Positions 37,001 to 47,540 of a stretch of DNA of 64,000 bases are shown here, one piece after another. Position numbers and translations under genes: made by a program. The stretch is from assembly GCA_020284085.1 (NCBI GenBank), contig JACEVL010000147.1, forward strand, positions 1,368,501 to 1,432,500. The letters are read 5' to 3'. The notes beneath the pieces were generated by a model. The model made no database searches. It was not told the DNA's origin and saw nothing but the letters and a program-made list of their open reading frames with translations. Source of the DNA: Aporrectodea caliginosa (Eukaryota; Annelida; Clitellata; Crassiclitellata; Lumbricidae). Position 1 is the stretch's first letter. Every line of letters begins with the position of its first letter.

Positions 37001-40000
37001 ACGATTGAATGATTGTAAGTGATCGAACTAGTCGTCGCAAGATTTGACTTTTAGCCTGTGGCTCAAGCAATCAAGATTCCCGCAAGTTAAACTAGATGGA
37101 TAAAAATGGACTAGGTACCTCCAGGGACCATATTTTACCAAACTGTTTACTTCTCTGAAATTATAACACAAGGAGCTTAAGTAACTAGGACAATGATCTA
37201 AATTGCAATATCTAGAAGTGCTCTCATTGCTAAACAATACATTATACATGTAATGAGCAGCTTGAAATGGATTATTGTCCTGGTGTATATTTGCAAGAAC
37301 TGCATTGACTATTGTAGTCTCCAGAACAGTGGGATGAAATATTACCTGGATTCATTTGATGTAACTATATTTATATTAAAGAATTATTTATTCCTAATTA
37401 TAGTGTAGGGTTTTCTCACTTTACAGTCACTCATTTATTACACACCTCTAACATGAATATTCCTCTGCACAATATTATATAATTTAGATAGTATCATCAG
37501 TGCAGCAAGTTATTTTTAATTTGATTTACAATGGAAATTATTATTATCTGGTTATTTTGGTCAAACTTTATAGTATTACATCATTAAGTGTGTTGTATCT
37601 ATGTAATGTAAGTTTTCTTTCAGGTCTTGAAGCACAGAATGTCTACCATTACACCTCACGTGTGGTTAGGTACTTACCTGCAGGCAATCGCATTGCGTGA
37701 TGAGAAGAACAAAACAGATAATGTACTTGTCCACCATTTTTCCCGACGTATCTTCATGACGTGCATGCGGGTTTGTATAGCATATATTTCTTTATAATAT
37801 GGACCTGCTGAAACGTATTTTTGTGTCATTAAAGCCAATACATTGCAATATCTAGAAAGTGCTCTCATTGTCATGCTAATTATATCTGGTGCATAGTACG
37901 TGTATGTTATTCATAGAACAAATTCTTTTTCTTAGTATTCACATATACCATAAGTATTGAAGGTTTTGGTTAAATGCAAATTGTATCTGTAAAAGTATCC
38001 TATCATTGATTTCATAAGAATGACTGACTGTGTAGTAACTTGGCAAAGGATTTCTGAAGGTATCGATGAATTTCTTGTTGTAGTTACTTGACCTGTGTAT
38101 TATGGATGTTGAGTCTCTTCAGTGGCCTTACAGCATCCTTGCTGCTGCTGTTCTCTATCACACGGTACTTAAAGACAGGATTTCATTGGCCTTGGCTGCA
38201 ACAGGTATGTGGGAGACAGTTGCTGACTAGAAATTGAAAAAGGTTTCATAAGTTTCCTTAAACAAATGAGAGAGGTGATTGTGTGCTTTTCACCCATCTG
38301 TATAGAGCTAGAATCCAATTGCAATGAATATAGATTTAGAATTCATTGTCTATTATGAAGGGCTGACCTGTTACTAGGTTCCTGTTGCATTGTTCTTTAT
38401 CCAAAATATCTTTTAATTGTGGACATGTGATAGTGGCAAGTAACAAGTGAACAACATACTTCATCGTAAACTGTTACTTTACATAGCCAAGGTATGTCCT
38501 CATTCATCTGTTACACAATAAGTCGCTAGTGTTTCCGTGAGTTTGATCATTCTCGTATACTGTGCATCTGAAGAATTACATATAATAAATAACCACTTAA
38601 ACAATCTTGTCTTGATTTTGTAAGTTCTGTGTGATAAAATGACTCTAATAGTCATGCATTTGTTAAGTACATTTAGTAGTTGGTTTGAGTTTTAAGTGTA
38701 TTTAGCCCAAGACTTCATTTGTAATAATGTGAAGCTGGTTAGTGTGGCCAAATAAATGTAACAAATGACCCACTTAGATTTGATATGACTTTACTTTTGA
38801 CAGAATAACTTCATGTTGTCATGAAATATCACAATGTCTTGAACACATTCTGTCATCTCCTCTCCTCTCCTTAGCATTGAACTTTGCTCCTCGAAACTCC
38901 ACGCAAGCAACGGAATACAGTTTTGATGCATATCTGCAAATAAATTCTATTTTTGAATATATTGTACTACTTTATGGCAGGATACCAATGGTCTGACATT
39001 GCGCCATGCGTAAAATGGATGGCTCCTTTTGCATGGACCTTGGCTCAGGAGCAGATTTCACAGAGAGAATTAAGGAACGATGATGACCATAACCTCCAGG
39101 AGCACACAGTTTCTCTGCAAATCCTTGTAAGTAGTTGATTTCATATCTTAAATGATCATGGCATTGTCTCAAAATTTAAGTTAAACTGATTATAACGCTG
39201 TCTTGGGGCCATATCAAGAAGCACTGTAACAGATTGCATGTTATAATAGGCTCTTCTCTAACTCAACTAATTTTTTTGATTTGTGTCCTGCACCATATTA
39301 TATCAGGCTTTGTGTTATAATGAAAGTGTTACAATGAGTCTCTAGTGTGTCAATCCTGAACAACTTTTTCATTCATTGTTCAAATATGAACATCAAAATT
39401 TGCCGGCATCTTTAGTTTAAACCATTTTGCAATCACTGTAATGACAGTACTTGCTGTTAACATTTGATGAAAACTGAAGTTGGATATAAATATTTCTGCA
39501 GTCTCTATCACCTTGAAGTATTCATTATTGTAGTGTATTATCTTGAACTGTCTTGTTTTTTAACAGTGTGAGTTTTTCATACTCATAGATCTATGTGGAT
39601 TATTCAAATGTGTTTTGTTACTCTTACAAAGAATTATGTGAATAAGCAAATTTATGCATTCACTTACAGATGGAAAGTGCAACTATGTTTAAAATTTGTG
39701 CAAAATGACAAGTTGTTGCAAACTACTTAGAATACTGCTCATATGCATAACAGTAATACAGCCATTATTGTATCAAAGTGATGTCAATTAAATCAATCAA
39801 TTAAATAATTTTTGAATTGTTGACTGAGACCTCTGTTATTTTGACTTTTTGCAGGACTGTGTTTTTGAGACTAAGCAAGAGCAAGATAACAGTCCCCAAA
39901 CGTCGATTTCCATTCCTGATTATCTCACTCCGCCAGACAGTCAAGAAACAAGAATGAAAATCAAGGCTCGACGGAAGCTGCAGAAACACGATGAGCCATC

Positions 40001-40067
40001 TTCAAAACCTGTTCATAAAAGTCCAGGGAAAGAAAACGCGGTTGTGGAGGTCCTTTGTATCGACTGA
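28066..40067 (+). CDS. CCNE: Cyclin E (13 recognised exons; start exon missing)
   Basis: Cyclin E activates CDK2 at the G1/S transition. Exons: 28066-28150, 29620-29670, 30080-30133, 30703-30756, 31454-31495, 32720-32779, 33092-33406, 35129-35275, 35668-35763, 37624-37770, 38084-38204, 38981-39126, 39855-40067. They encode about 509 aa after the missing start. The cyclin box opens with KMRAILVDWLNE and continues EYKIHRETFYLAVDYVDRYM, LQLIGATAMWVASKYE, LLDLCIMDVESLQWPYSILA and GYQWSDIAPCVKWMAPFA. A C-terminal LTPPDS matches the Fbw7/Cdc4 phosphodegron of cyclin E. The N-terminal half is unusual: exons 2-6 (42-60 nt each, all phase 0-0) carry motifs RRS, KRKS, RRNS, KRKS and KKKKS. The first donor (GAA/GTGTGT) is weak. 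An alternative start is the Met in exon 29620-29670. The box is diverged (EEVFAATV where EEIYPP is usual). Confidence 0.92.
28230..28800 (-). mobile_element. LINE relic, antisense, in a cyclin E intron
   Basis: Minus-strand fragments include RAAFDSVDYADN (about 28690-28730), a reverse transcriptase catalytic region whose box has drifted, and TAHITNEEVYQ further on, which matches the 'TNEE' segment after the RT in RTE-like LINEs. Many stops. The plus-strand 129-codon open frame over 28238-28627 is its antisense shadow. Confidence 0.5.
31548..31606. repeat. (TAC)n microsatellite in a cyclin E intron
   Basis: Imperfect TACTACTAC tract of about 60 bp. No coding role. Confidence 0.7.
32003..32140 (-). 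mobile_element. Dispersed repeat family X, copy 1
   Basis: Begins with (TAA)n, then TTTCTTTATTGAAGCGCCTG, then GCACTGCGCTGTACATTTAC, and ends GAACAGACAGCTTGTAATAC. Copies 2 and 3 are at 46627-46790 and 52203-52325. Read on the minus strand, the family ends in GCGCTTCAATAAAGAAAAAG and an (ATT)n tail, so it is a LINE or SINE 3' end. Confidence 0.75.
32569..32612 (+). pseudogene. Decayed duplicate of cyclin E small exon 6
   Basis: The stretch after TTTTTTAG at 32561-32568 (AAAGAGTCTGCATATGAAGG and on) parallels the real exon at 32735-32779 (AAAAAGTCTGCAAATGAAGA and on) through to AGCAAACAT versus AGCAAACAC. It keeps an AG acceptor, but the donor position reads ATAAAT where the real exon has GTAACT, so the GT is lost. 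It also lacks the first codons. This is a tandem exon duplication caught in decay, about 150 bp upstream of its parent. Confidence 0.7.
33578..34540 (+). mobile_element. Mariner-like element (DD37D relic) with long TIRs, in a cyclin E intron
   Basis: The ends are mirror images starting TACACTGTGTCCGGAAAAAA. Similarity runs about 190 bp into each arm and the outer 100 bp are nearly identical; flanks are TA. The plus strand encodes the C-terminal third of a mariner-type transposase: HFQQDGAPAH (about 33920-33947) to NPVDYKIWG (about 34042-34068). The second and third catalytic Asp are both present, with 37 residues between them. Three stops occur, and the N-terminal two thirds with the first Asp are gone, so it is non-autonomous. 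TGACGTCA words lie in both arms. Confidence 0.85.
34630..34790 (-). mobile_element. LINE 3' end with (TTGA)n tail
   Basis: The minus strand carries GAGGGGGCGCTATATAAATT followed by (TGAT)n/(TTGA)n at about 34640-34656, the same core as other LINE tails in this window but with a different simple tail. It lies in a cyclin E intron. Confidence 0.6.
36372..36450 (+). mobile_element. tRNA-like SINE head (weak)
   Basis: TGGCTTAATAGG resembles box A and GGTTGCAGCC resembles box B, about 60 bp apart, in a cyclin E intron. No cloverleaf with paired acceptor ends can be drawn, so this is at most a decayed tRNA-derived SINE. Confidence 0.2.
36839..36870. repeat. 16 bp tandem duplication with CCAAT words
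   Basis: GGCCAATCACAACGCT occurs twice in a row in a cyclin E intron. Each unit holds a CCAAT box. The wider block (about 36700-37110) has short mirrored ends (ATCCATCTAGT / ACTAGATGGAT), so it may be a foldback repeat. Confidence 0.55.
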
Positions 40068-43000
40068 CATTTGTGTCACACATATATTTGTTTCTGTGTG
40101 TTAACTGTAAATGGCACAGAGTTGTCCTTTGTGCAGGAACAGTGGGAAGCCTTAAGAAAGTATGAAGATCTCATCATAGTTTTTAATCAGTGTTTACATG
40201 TTTGCATTATGCGTGTCATGTTGGTTGATGGCTTCAGTAAGAAACGAGTGCCACAGTGTTGATTCAGTTTGAGGTGGCTGTACAGAAGTTAAGAAAATTC
40301 TTTTAAAAGATGCACAACCAAGATTGAAATTCTCACCAAGAAAAGCTAATGTATTCTTGTATTCTATAATAAAGTATAATTTTGATGGGTGTATTATTAT
40401 GAGAGCCTGTCACACATGCATTGTTGCTATTTGCTGGTTTCATGATCGTTCTGGGTTGAGATACAGTATGGAGTTGATGGTAACTTTGCCGACACTGAAA
40501 ATACGTTAATTTTAGTGATGGTAACAAAGTAAGCATTCTTAATTACTAATTACAAACACATAATTATCCATTCTGTATATCACCAGAATCATTCTGTTAC
40601 TATCTGGGTATATGTTTTCCTGTTGTCTTGTCCTTTATATATTGAAGTTATGTCAAAATTCTGTATTATTGCCTTGGTGCTAAATCTATAAATGCTGGTC
40701 TTTTCATTTCTGTTGAGTAACTGCTTTGAAACATGCCATGCATGATCATTGTGTCACTTGAGTACCCCTTAAAGATGTCTACTTGGGGGTAATTGTAGCC
40801 CAGGCCTGGCAAAGGAGAACAGTTTATAACTGCATGTTGCTTCCCAACCCAGGTGGACATGCAGTTCCAGAGGAATTTGTTGAAGTGCATGCAAAAAGAC
40901 ATTAAATTCACTTTTCTGAATTGTTTACAAATTGTTTTCAATGCATAAACTTTCATTGTATGGTTTTTATTCTGTTTTGGTTTAACTTGATATATTATTC
41001 ATTCAAAAGGTGAATTGCAGAAGTTTTTTGTTGGGTCACAGTTGATTCCCTCTCTACCTTGCTGGAAGGTTAAGACTCTGTTTACTGCCTTGTCATTGAA
41101 TCTTTTTCTTTCATAGGAGGTTGGCTAGTGGAGGGTGCATGACAGTGCTGATGTGCTAGTCTTTTGGTTTAACACTTTAACAATGAGAGTGCAGCACTAA
41201 AAGTGACTGGAAAACCAATGCAGTTCATCTTTAAGGAGTGTTAAGACCCCTTAGTTAGTCTCGGCTGTTGAAGGCACTGTCTGCTTTTCACAATGTATGT
41301 TTGATTCTGACACTGAGTTTGGCAACTTCTAAGATATGCAAAGATACTTTCATACCACTAAAAATTGTAAATATGACGGCAGCTTTTGGTTTTGCATTGG
41401 TTGGTGCAATATCGTAGAATTTGTTCTTCTATGCTTGAATGTCTGTCATTATCTTTAGTGGGTTTGCATTTTCAATAGTTCAGTTTTAGGTATCTGTGTA
41501 CATGTTTTAAACTGCTTTTTAAAATATTCTATTGTCATTGGCATGACTTAGGTTTTCGATTTGTCAAGCCTTGATTTCTGATCAGAGCATGCTTGACAAA
41601 CTCATAAGTTGTCTAGTCATCAGAGTTTGTTCCAGGAAAGTATTAGCGTCTTTCTTATGTCTTGTGATGTGCAAATGGAGACTGTGTAGGATTTCATACT
41701 TATATTTATTGTTCTGATTCATTTGATGTATTTTTGCTGAACACATTTTCACACTTGCAGAATTTTTTGTTTGAATTTCACTTGCAAATGATTCAGATTT
41801 TTGGGACTTATGTGGGACGTGACTAGAGATTTTCGTTTGAACTTTCATGGTTTGTGATGCAACATTTCTTATTTGGACTTTTGTTGCACTTGATACAGCG
41901 AAACTGTGAGGAGCATAATATTTTTCTGTGGTGAATTAGAATCTGGTTTCATTCTTAAGCTGTACAGAATTTCAGATATGAGTTTGTCTTGAGTTTGTCA
42001 CATGTCATGTGGAGGATTTGATAGCTGAGAAGATAGATAGTATATTTTTTATATTTAATGGGTCTTGTTTTTATGAACAGTGACATCTTGGTTCACAGGC
42101 TAGAGGAACATTACCCCACAGAATTCTAAGTTTAGTTGTTTGAGTCTTGACTCAAGTGGGTAGCTTGAATGATTAGAATAGGGTAGAGAACCAAGATATA
42201 CAACAGTTACTGTAGCGATCTCATTAACAACCACAGTAATGATCTCCTTATTACCTCTTCAGATGTCAAATAAAGTATTAAATGTGATAGGACAGTAAGA
42301 GCGAAAGGAATAACTGATGATAGTGGATTGTTGTGTTGTACAGAACTTTTTCTGCAACTTATGAACCAGATTAGCTGGCTGGCTTCTGCTGGTCATTTCT
42401 AGTACTGTGATTGTTCTTGACAAGTGACATTTAGCATTGTAATTTATGCGATCACTGTAATGCGTAGTTAATTTGACTTGACGAAGGAGATTGTTTGATG
42501 ATTTTTAATTACTGAGCTACCCTACCTCTATTTGTTTGTGCTATTAATTGAGCTATAAGAATGCTTTCATTCATACATAACTATATATAAAATATATATT
42601 TATATCTGCTGTATAGGTTATGTAATAGGATGAATAAAAGAGTCTGTTTGTCACAAGGGTCAAAAGTATTGTGGTATGTTCAATCTAGGAATGCTAATAA
42701 ATGCTTTACTTTTTAATAAATATATAATGTTCAAAAAGCAAGATAACTCATTTAACTTAAGTTTATTTTTTTACCAGGAAAGGGTTATAATTACTAAAGG
42801 ATAGTTATATAGGGGGTTTTGGTTGTAGGAAAATATTGTTATGCTCTTTTGGTTTATTGATTAATTATCGTCTTGGTTGATTATATTTGTTGCATAAGGC
42901 TGGTTTTCTGTTTTTAACAGCGTGTTAAAGGAGTTTTATTACAAAGTCACAATTGACCCAACTTTGTGATGACAGTAAAGGTAATTAAAAAGTAAAAGAC

Positions 43001-43200
43001 AATTGGGAGTAATTTTGCCTGTGAAGGGGCTATATAAATATCTTAATAAATGTTTTGGTCTAATGTTCCGGCCAGAGCTAAAGCGACATAAGAGTGAAGA
43101 TGGCTGTGTCGTTTTGAGTTCAACGGAGTTCGTATATAACTTGTGTGATATTATAGATCTGATGCTTTCTATTTTTATGCTAGGAATGTTTTTTTAACTG
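40068..43200 (+). other. Cyclin E 3' UTR and downstream sequence
   Basis: No further exon was recognised. The first canonical AATAAA after the stop is at 40368-40373; later ones (about 42632 and 43222) would give longer 3' UTRs. The region is AT-rich with no clear repeat. Confidence 0.4.
40368..40373 (+). terminator. Candidate poly(A) signal of cyclin E
   Basis: AATAAA about 300 nt past the TGA stop of the last cyclin E exon. Alternative signals lie further downstream. Confidence 0.4.
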
Positions 43201-45404
43201 TTCAGCTGTACATAACAAATAATAAAAACGAGAGTTTTTCTGCATGGGGATCGTCCATAAAGCAGGTCTCCAAAACCGACCTGCGTTTTACCCCTTGTCC
43301 GCCCGTGGATGCATGTATGCAGGCCCTATCTGGACTTTTATAAAGCGCAAAGTTAAAAAGGACAGCTCCAATGTCAATGGGAGGATTGTTTCAAAGGGAT
43401 GCTCCAACGCATGAGAGTACACGAATGCACTTGTGTTGACCTACCGAAAACCGACACAAAAACAATTTTAAAATAAAAAATTAAATTAAGTCGCTGCTTT
43501 ATTTATTGCCTGGTGTAACCCTACTTCTACTGTATAGCGTGGGATTGTTTCACAGCTGGTTAGCTTTTGTAACCTGTTACAGTAGTGCGTCACGATGTCA
43601 TAATAGGTTATTGTACTTTACGTGCATGCGTCTAGATCGGTCGGCAAGATTTACACTGCTCTGTCCTGGTAGTAGTTTCAGTTTAACGACATTGTGTGAG
43701 ATAACAAAGATCATTAGCGTCGCCCTCCTTCTTCATCTAGGCTTGGGGCTGGCGCTGCCAGAGTACGAGCAGTGGGCCGGTGGCGGAGTTATCTATAATC
43801 TATTATCTAGTGTAGGCCTATCTATTGCTCTGTCCTAGTCAGCGCTGCTACTAAATGTCGTTAATAGTCGACCGGCGACCACTGTCTGTATGATCCTATT
43901 TGAAATCGAAATGCATTGTCATCGATTCTGCGGGTGCTGCTCATCATCAGGCAATTTCCCATTCAGCCTCCATTTCCACTTTCCACTCCACTTTGTGTAT
44001 TGTAGTTAATTCCACTCGAAAAACACCATGCTCCGTTGTTCCCGAGTCATCCGGACGCTCTCCAAGAAAACAATGAGACGTATTCAAATGGACTGAATAA
44101 CATGGCTTTCATTCCACGGTGGCGAGTGTAGGCCTATCTAAGGCCACATAGAAGCCTAGCGTATAGACTAAATGACCTAAATGGCCGGATGCTGACGGCA
44201 TTCTAGTTGTAATCGAAGTGCGTATCGGGTCTATATAGGTGACGGTTATAAATACGGGATTAACATGCGTCCGTCGTTTACAGCAATTCGCATTAATTTG
44301 ACAGCATCGCCAATTAATTTAAATGAACGACGAGAAACGCCTTTTGATTCTCTTCTATTATAGGCCTAGGCCTACGCCGCCTGTGTCTTTGAGGCGATTA
44401 ATCAATTTGCTCATCGTAAATGGCACATAGTGGGCTAATAAAACGCTAATAATTATTATATTCTCTGCATAATTTATAGGTTGCACGTTCAGTGGGGTCC
44501 CGCATAGGCTACCGTTAATAAGCGATTCGTATACAGTTAGATTATAAATATTGGTGTTTTGCGTGGTAGCTTTAACCAACTCGGCGCCTTTTCTGACCCG
44601 CTATTTAATTGTAAGACCGAGTAATACGAAGCGTTTCTGACGCTTTGTTTCCTCGAGCTGTGTTGTGGGCTTCGTCTCCATTCATTTGGTTCCAATACAG
44701 AAGCATTGTTCCGCAGACAATGGTAGTCTGTCGCTCTATTTCGTGGGTGCGGTTGTTAACGGTCTGATCGGCGACGTTCTCTCTGTTTGGTTTCAAAGTC
44801 GAGAATGACGCTACGTGCGTGCCGCGTGGCTTTTGGAATTAGATGCGGCTGTCATTCAGCCTTAACAAACGCCCGATGTTTGAATAATTACTATAGAAAT
44901 TAACCTCAATTGAGGGTGTCCTTGAAAATTTCAGTAAACACATGTGTCACGGTGACATGACTCACTTTGTTGAGACTATTGATGTCCGTGAATGTTTCAG
45001 GCGGGTGAGAAAACCTGACTAATGTGGGTCAAGTAGGCCTACTATGGTAGGCTATCGTTCGGTAAATAACTAAATATGACAGCCTAATCCTTTACTCAAC
45101 CATGAAATTTTAATGAGGCTAACGACTAATTATATTATAGAGCGACTTTTGGAAAGTTCAGAAAGGTTACAGCACTTACTGGCCTACTTGTGACGCATAT
45201 AGGTCTAAGCGAAATTATGCTGTGACGTAGCCTATTATAGGCCTATGCTGTAGCCTACATAATTGTTCCGACCTGACACTAATCTTCCCGTTTATAAAAC
45301 TCAATAGCTCTGCTTCTGTAATCAAGGCATCAACAAAATTAGATTAGCCTACAAATAAAATTTCGTTTATGAACAGGAGCAACAGAACTTCAAAATTACA
45401 CATA
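43201..45404. other. Intergenic, CG-richer, several TAGGCCTA palindromes
   Basis: CpG dinucleotides become more frequent from about 43250 to 44900 and TAGGCCTA reappears (43813, about 44130, about 44364 twice, 45034, 45238) after an 18 kb absence. A 110-codon plus-strand open frame (43506-43838) has hydrophobic stretches but resembles nothing I know, so I do not call it a gene. Confidence 0.35.
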
Positions 45405-45842
45405 TATGTGACGCCAGGGGTCAAAACCCGTCACATGTCGGTTTCTGGCCTTTTTATTTAGTCATATTCTACAATTAATCTGCTTCAAAATACATTTTAC
45501 AGAATGAAAATATCTTTTTTTCTAACTGAAGTTATGTGTGTTTGATTCTTTCATTGGTATAGAGTGAAAATATCGAATTAAAAGTTTTGGAATATTCATG
45601 TAATTAAAGTCCTCAGCAACCATTACTTGATTATTCTGCAATTTAGCTGTGCCATAAAGGGCTCTATTCTGTGTGGACTAAAACAAACGGCATCAAAATC
45701 GGATTACTACTTTGCAAATTATGGCAAATTCACAGGCAACTCCTGAATTGAAGAATATTCTACATTGTTGACCCCTCTCGCCTATTTCAGCTTCTAGCTC
45801 AGTATCTAGGAAGCGACGGGTTTTGACCCCTGGCGTCACATA
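45405..45842. mobile_element. MITE with perfect 28 bp terminal inverted repeats
   Basis: The left end TATGTGACGCCAGGGGTCAA (continuing eight more bases) is matched without a single mismatch by the reverse complement of the right end, and both sides are flanked by TA. The 438 bp element encodes nothing. A TA target and this size fit a Tc1/mariner-type MITE; perfect ends suggest recent movement. Confidence 0.85.
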
Positions 45843-46239
45843 TAGCCTAGCTAGTCCTATGTAAAAATAACATTCAAACAGCTTCTCCATCAGTGAATAC
45901 ACACAACACAGCACCAAGACTATTGAAAACTGTGCGACAAAATGAAGAAATATTTAATCTTGTGCCTCTTTAAAAAACGGGCATAAGTAGGCCTATATAC
46001 ATAGGCCTATATAGGCCAATAATTACGAACCTTGCAAAGGACTACAGGAGTTTAATAGTGCCTCTGTTCTCAAGACAGTTCGCTAAATCTTAAATACAGA
46101 TAGTCCATCCCATAGCCTACAGTCCTGCACGTTATCATGTAGGCCCTAAGCCTAATGTAATGTAAATCTTCGAATTTTTCAGCGTCACACTAAAATCGCA
46201 TCAGGAAGACCAGCTTATTTACTGGCGTTATATCAAATC

Positions 46240-46460
46240 AAATCCTCAATAGCCAGGCTGTTTTGTCTGTTCGGGTGCCAGATCAGAATCCGGGGAGGTC
46301 AAGCCGAGGAGACAGCATTGTGCCACGGTAACAATCGGTGATTATGGTGGTCGTGTGGTGGCGCAGGAGTAGAATCAGGATAGGACAGCTTGAAGAGTTC
46401 GGTTTTCAGTCGTGAGTGGAAAGTAGCAGTTGAGAGTGCAAATTAAGAGGCAAGATGAAA
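46240..46460 (-). mobile_element. LINE 3'-end fragment
   Basis: The minus strand reads TFHSRLKTELFKLSYPD (about 46380-46430), the same 'FHSKLKT-LF' tail as at 3715-3880 and 62240-62330. It is truncated. Confidence 0.55.
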
Positions 46461-46626
46461 TTAGCAGGCGGGATAGGTGGATGAGCTGGTGGAGATCTTT
46501 TGTATACTTCCAAGTTCCGACTAACCACTTTGTTCGAATGCCTTCCATAAAGAATCGTGATCGCTACGACTCTGCATAGCCTACATTAGCGCTGAAAGGA
46601 ACCGTGTTGGCACCAGCGTGGCTTCA

Positions 46627-46790
46627 AAGTAATAATAATATTCTTTATTGAAACAATCCGGTTGACAAACCGAAACCGGTTACATTGTACAGTTATGCAA
46701 TTGAAACAATTCACAAGAACACAAATGACAGAAGACATAAATCTTAACTACTAACAGAACAGACAGCCTGCAATACACGGCGCTAATAGC
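46627..46790 (-). mobile_element. Dispersed repeat family X, copy 2
   Basis: Starts TAATAATAATATTCTTTATT and ends GAACAGACAGCCTGCAATAC. It is more diverged than copies 1 and 3 and carries an extra 20-30 bp in the middle. Confidence 0.65.
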
Positions 46791-46914
46791 AGCCTAAAAG
46801 CATGTCCGCCTAGGCCCTAGGGAACTCGATCTCGGTACCTCTCGCTCTCTATGTCAGTGTGTTATCAATGCGCTATCGGGCCTAAAAAGTAGGCCTAAAT
46901 GAATATATACGGAA

Positions 46915-47003
46915 GAATAAATAAATAAATAAAGAAAGATTAAATGAAATATTCAATAAATAGAAGAATGAAAGAACGAAAATTGAAAACAAGGAAAGAA
47001 TTA

Positions 47004-47043
<40 letters not shown>

Positions 47044-47065
47044 ATAAAAGAATAAAAGAATGCAT
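46915..47065. repeat. (GAAA)n-rich microsatellite
   Basis: AAGAAAGAAAGAAAG tracts with AATAAA interruptions, the longest perfect run at about 47003-47042. Minus-strand open frames over it (runs of FFLSF) are artefacts. Confidence 0.8.
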
Positions 47066-47357
47066 GAAAAAATAAATGCACGAATGAACAAATGAAAGGA
47101 GACACGGCATCCCGTGGAATTCATAGCCCAGCTGCCGTAGCCTATAGCCTACATCTGCACACGTCTCGCAAGGATGATAGTAAACTCGTTATGTTCGATA
47201 GACTCAACTCAATGACAATCGCTATAAGATATAATTTCGTCTAAATAAATTATAGTACATGTAACTTATGACTCGCTTCATTATGTACAATTGCTGAGGT
47301 TTGTAACCACGCACACAGAATGATCGTCTCGGTTTTGTGGTGCTCTCGATCTTCAGG

Positions 47358-47427
47358 CACAGAATATAAACGTCAGAATATAAACGTCACAATATAAACG
47401 TCACAATATAAACATCAGAATACAAAC
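47358..47427. repeat. 14 bp minisatellite, five units
   Basis: Five units of the form GTCAGAATATAAAC with one to two changes each, about 110 bp beyond the stop of the homeobox gene. Confidence 0.75.
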
Positions 47428-47540
47428 TTATGTTGGTTCCGTGTGTAACGGTTTAAGCATGACAGGCAGCGTATTAGCATGCTGCATGAATGAGTAACAA
47501 TTCAACGATGACAGTTTAGATGGGGCGATGGCTTATTGAG

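Noticed and set aside
43506..43838. 110-codon plus-strand frame with hydrophobic segments
   Set aside because: No signal-peptide logic, no homology known to me and no splice context; a CG-richer region makes long frames likelier.
46882..47124. Phe/Leu/Ser-rich minus-strand frame
   Set aside because: Translation of the (GAAA)n microsatellite.
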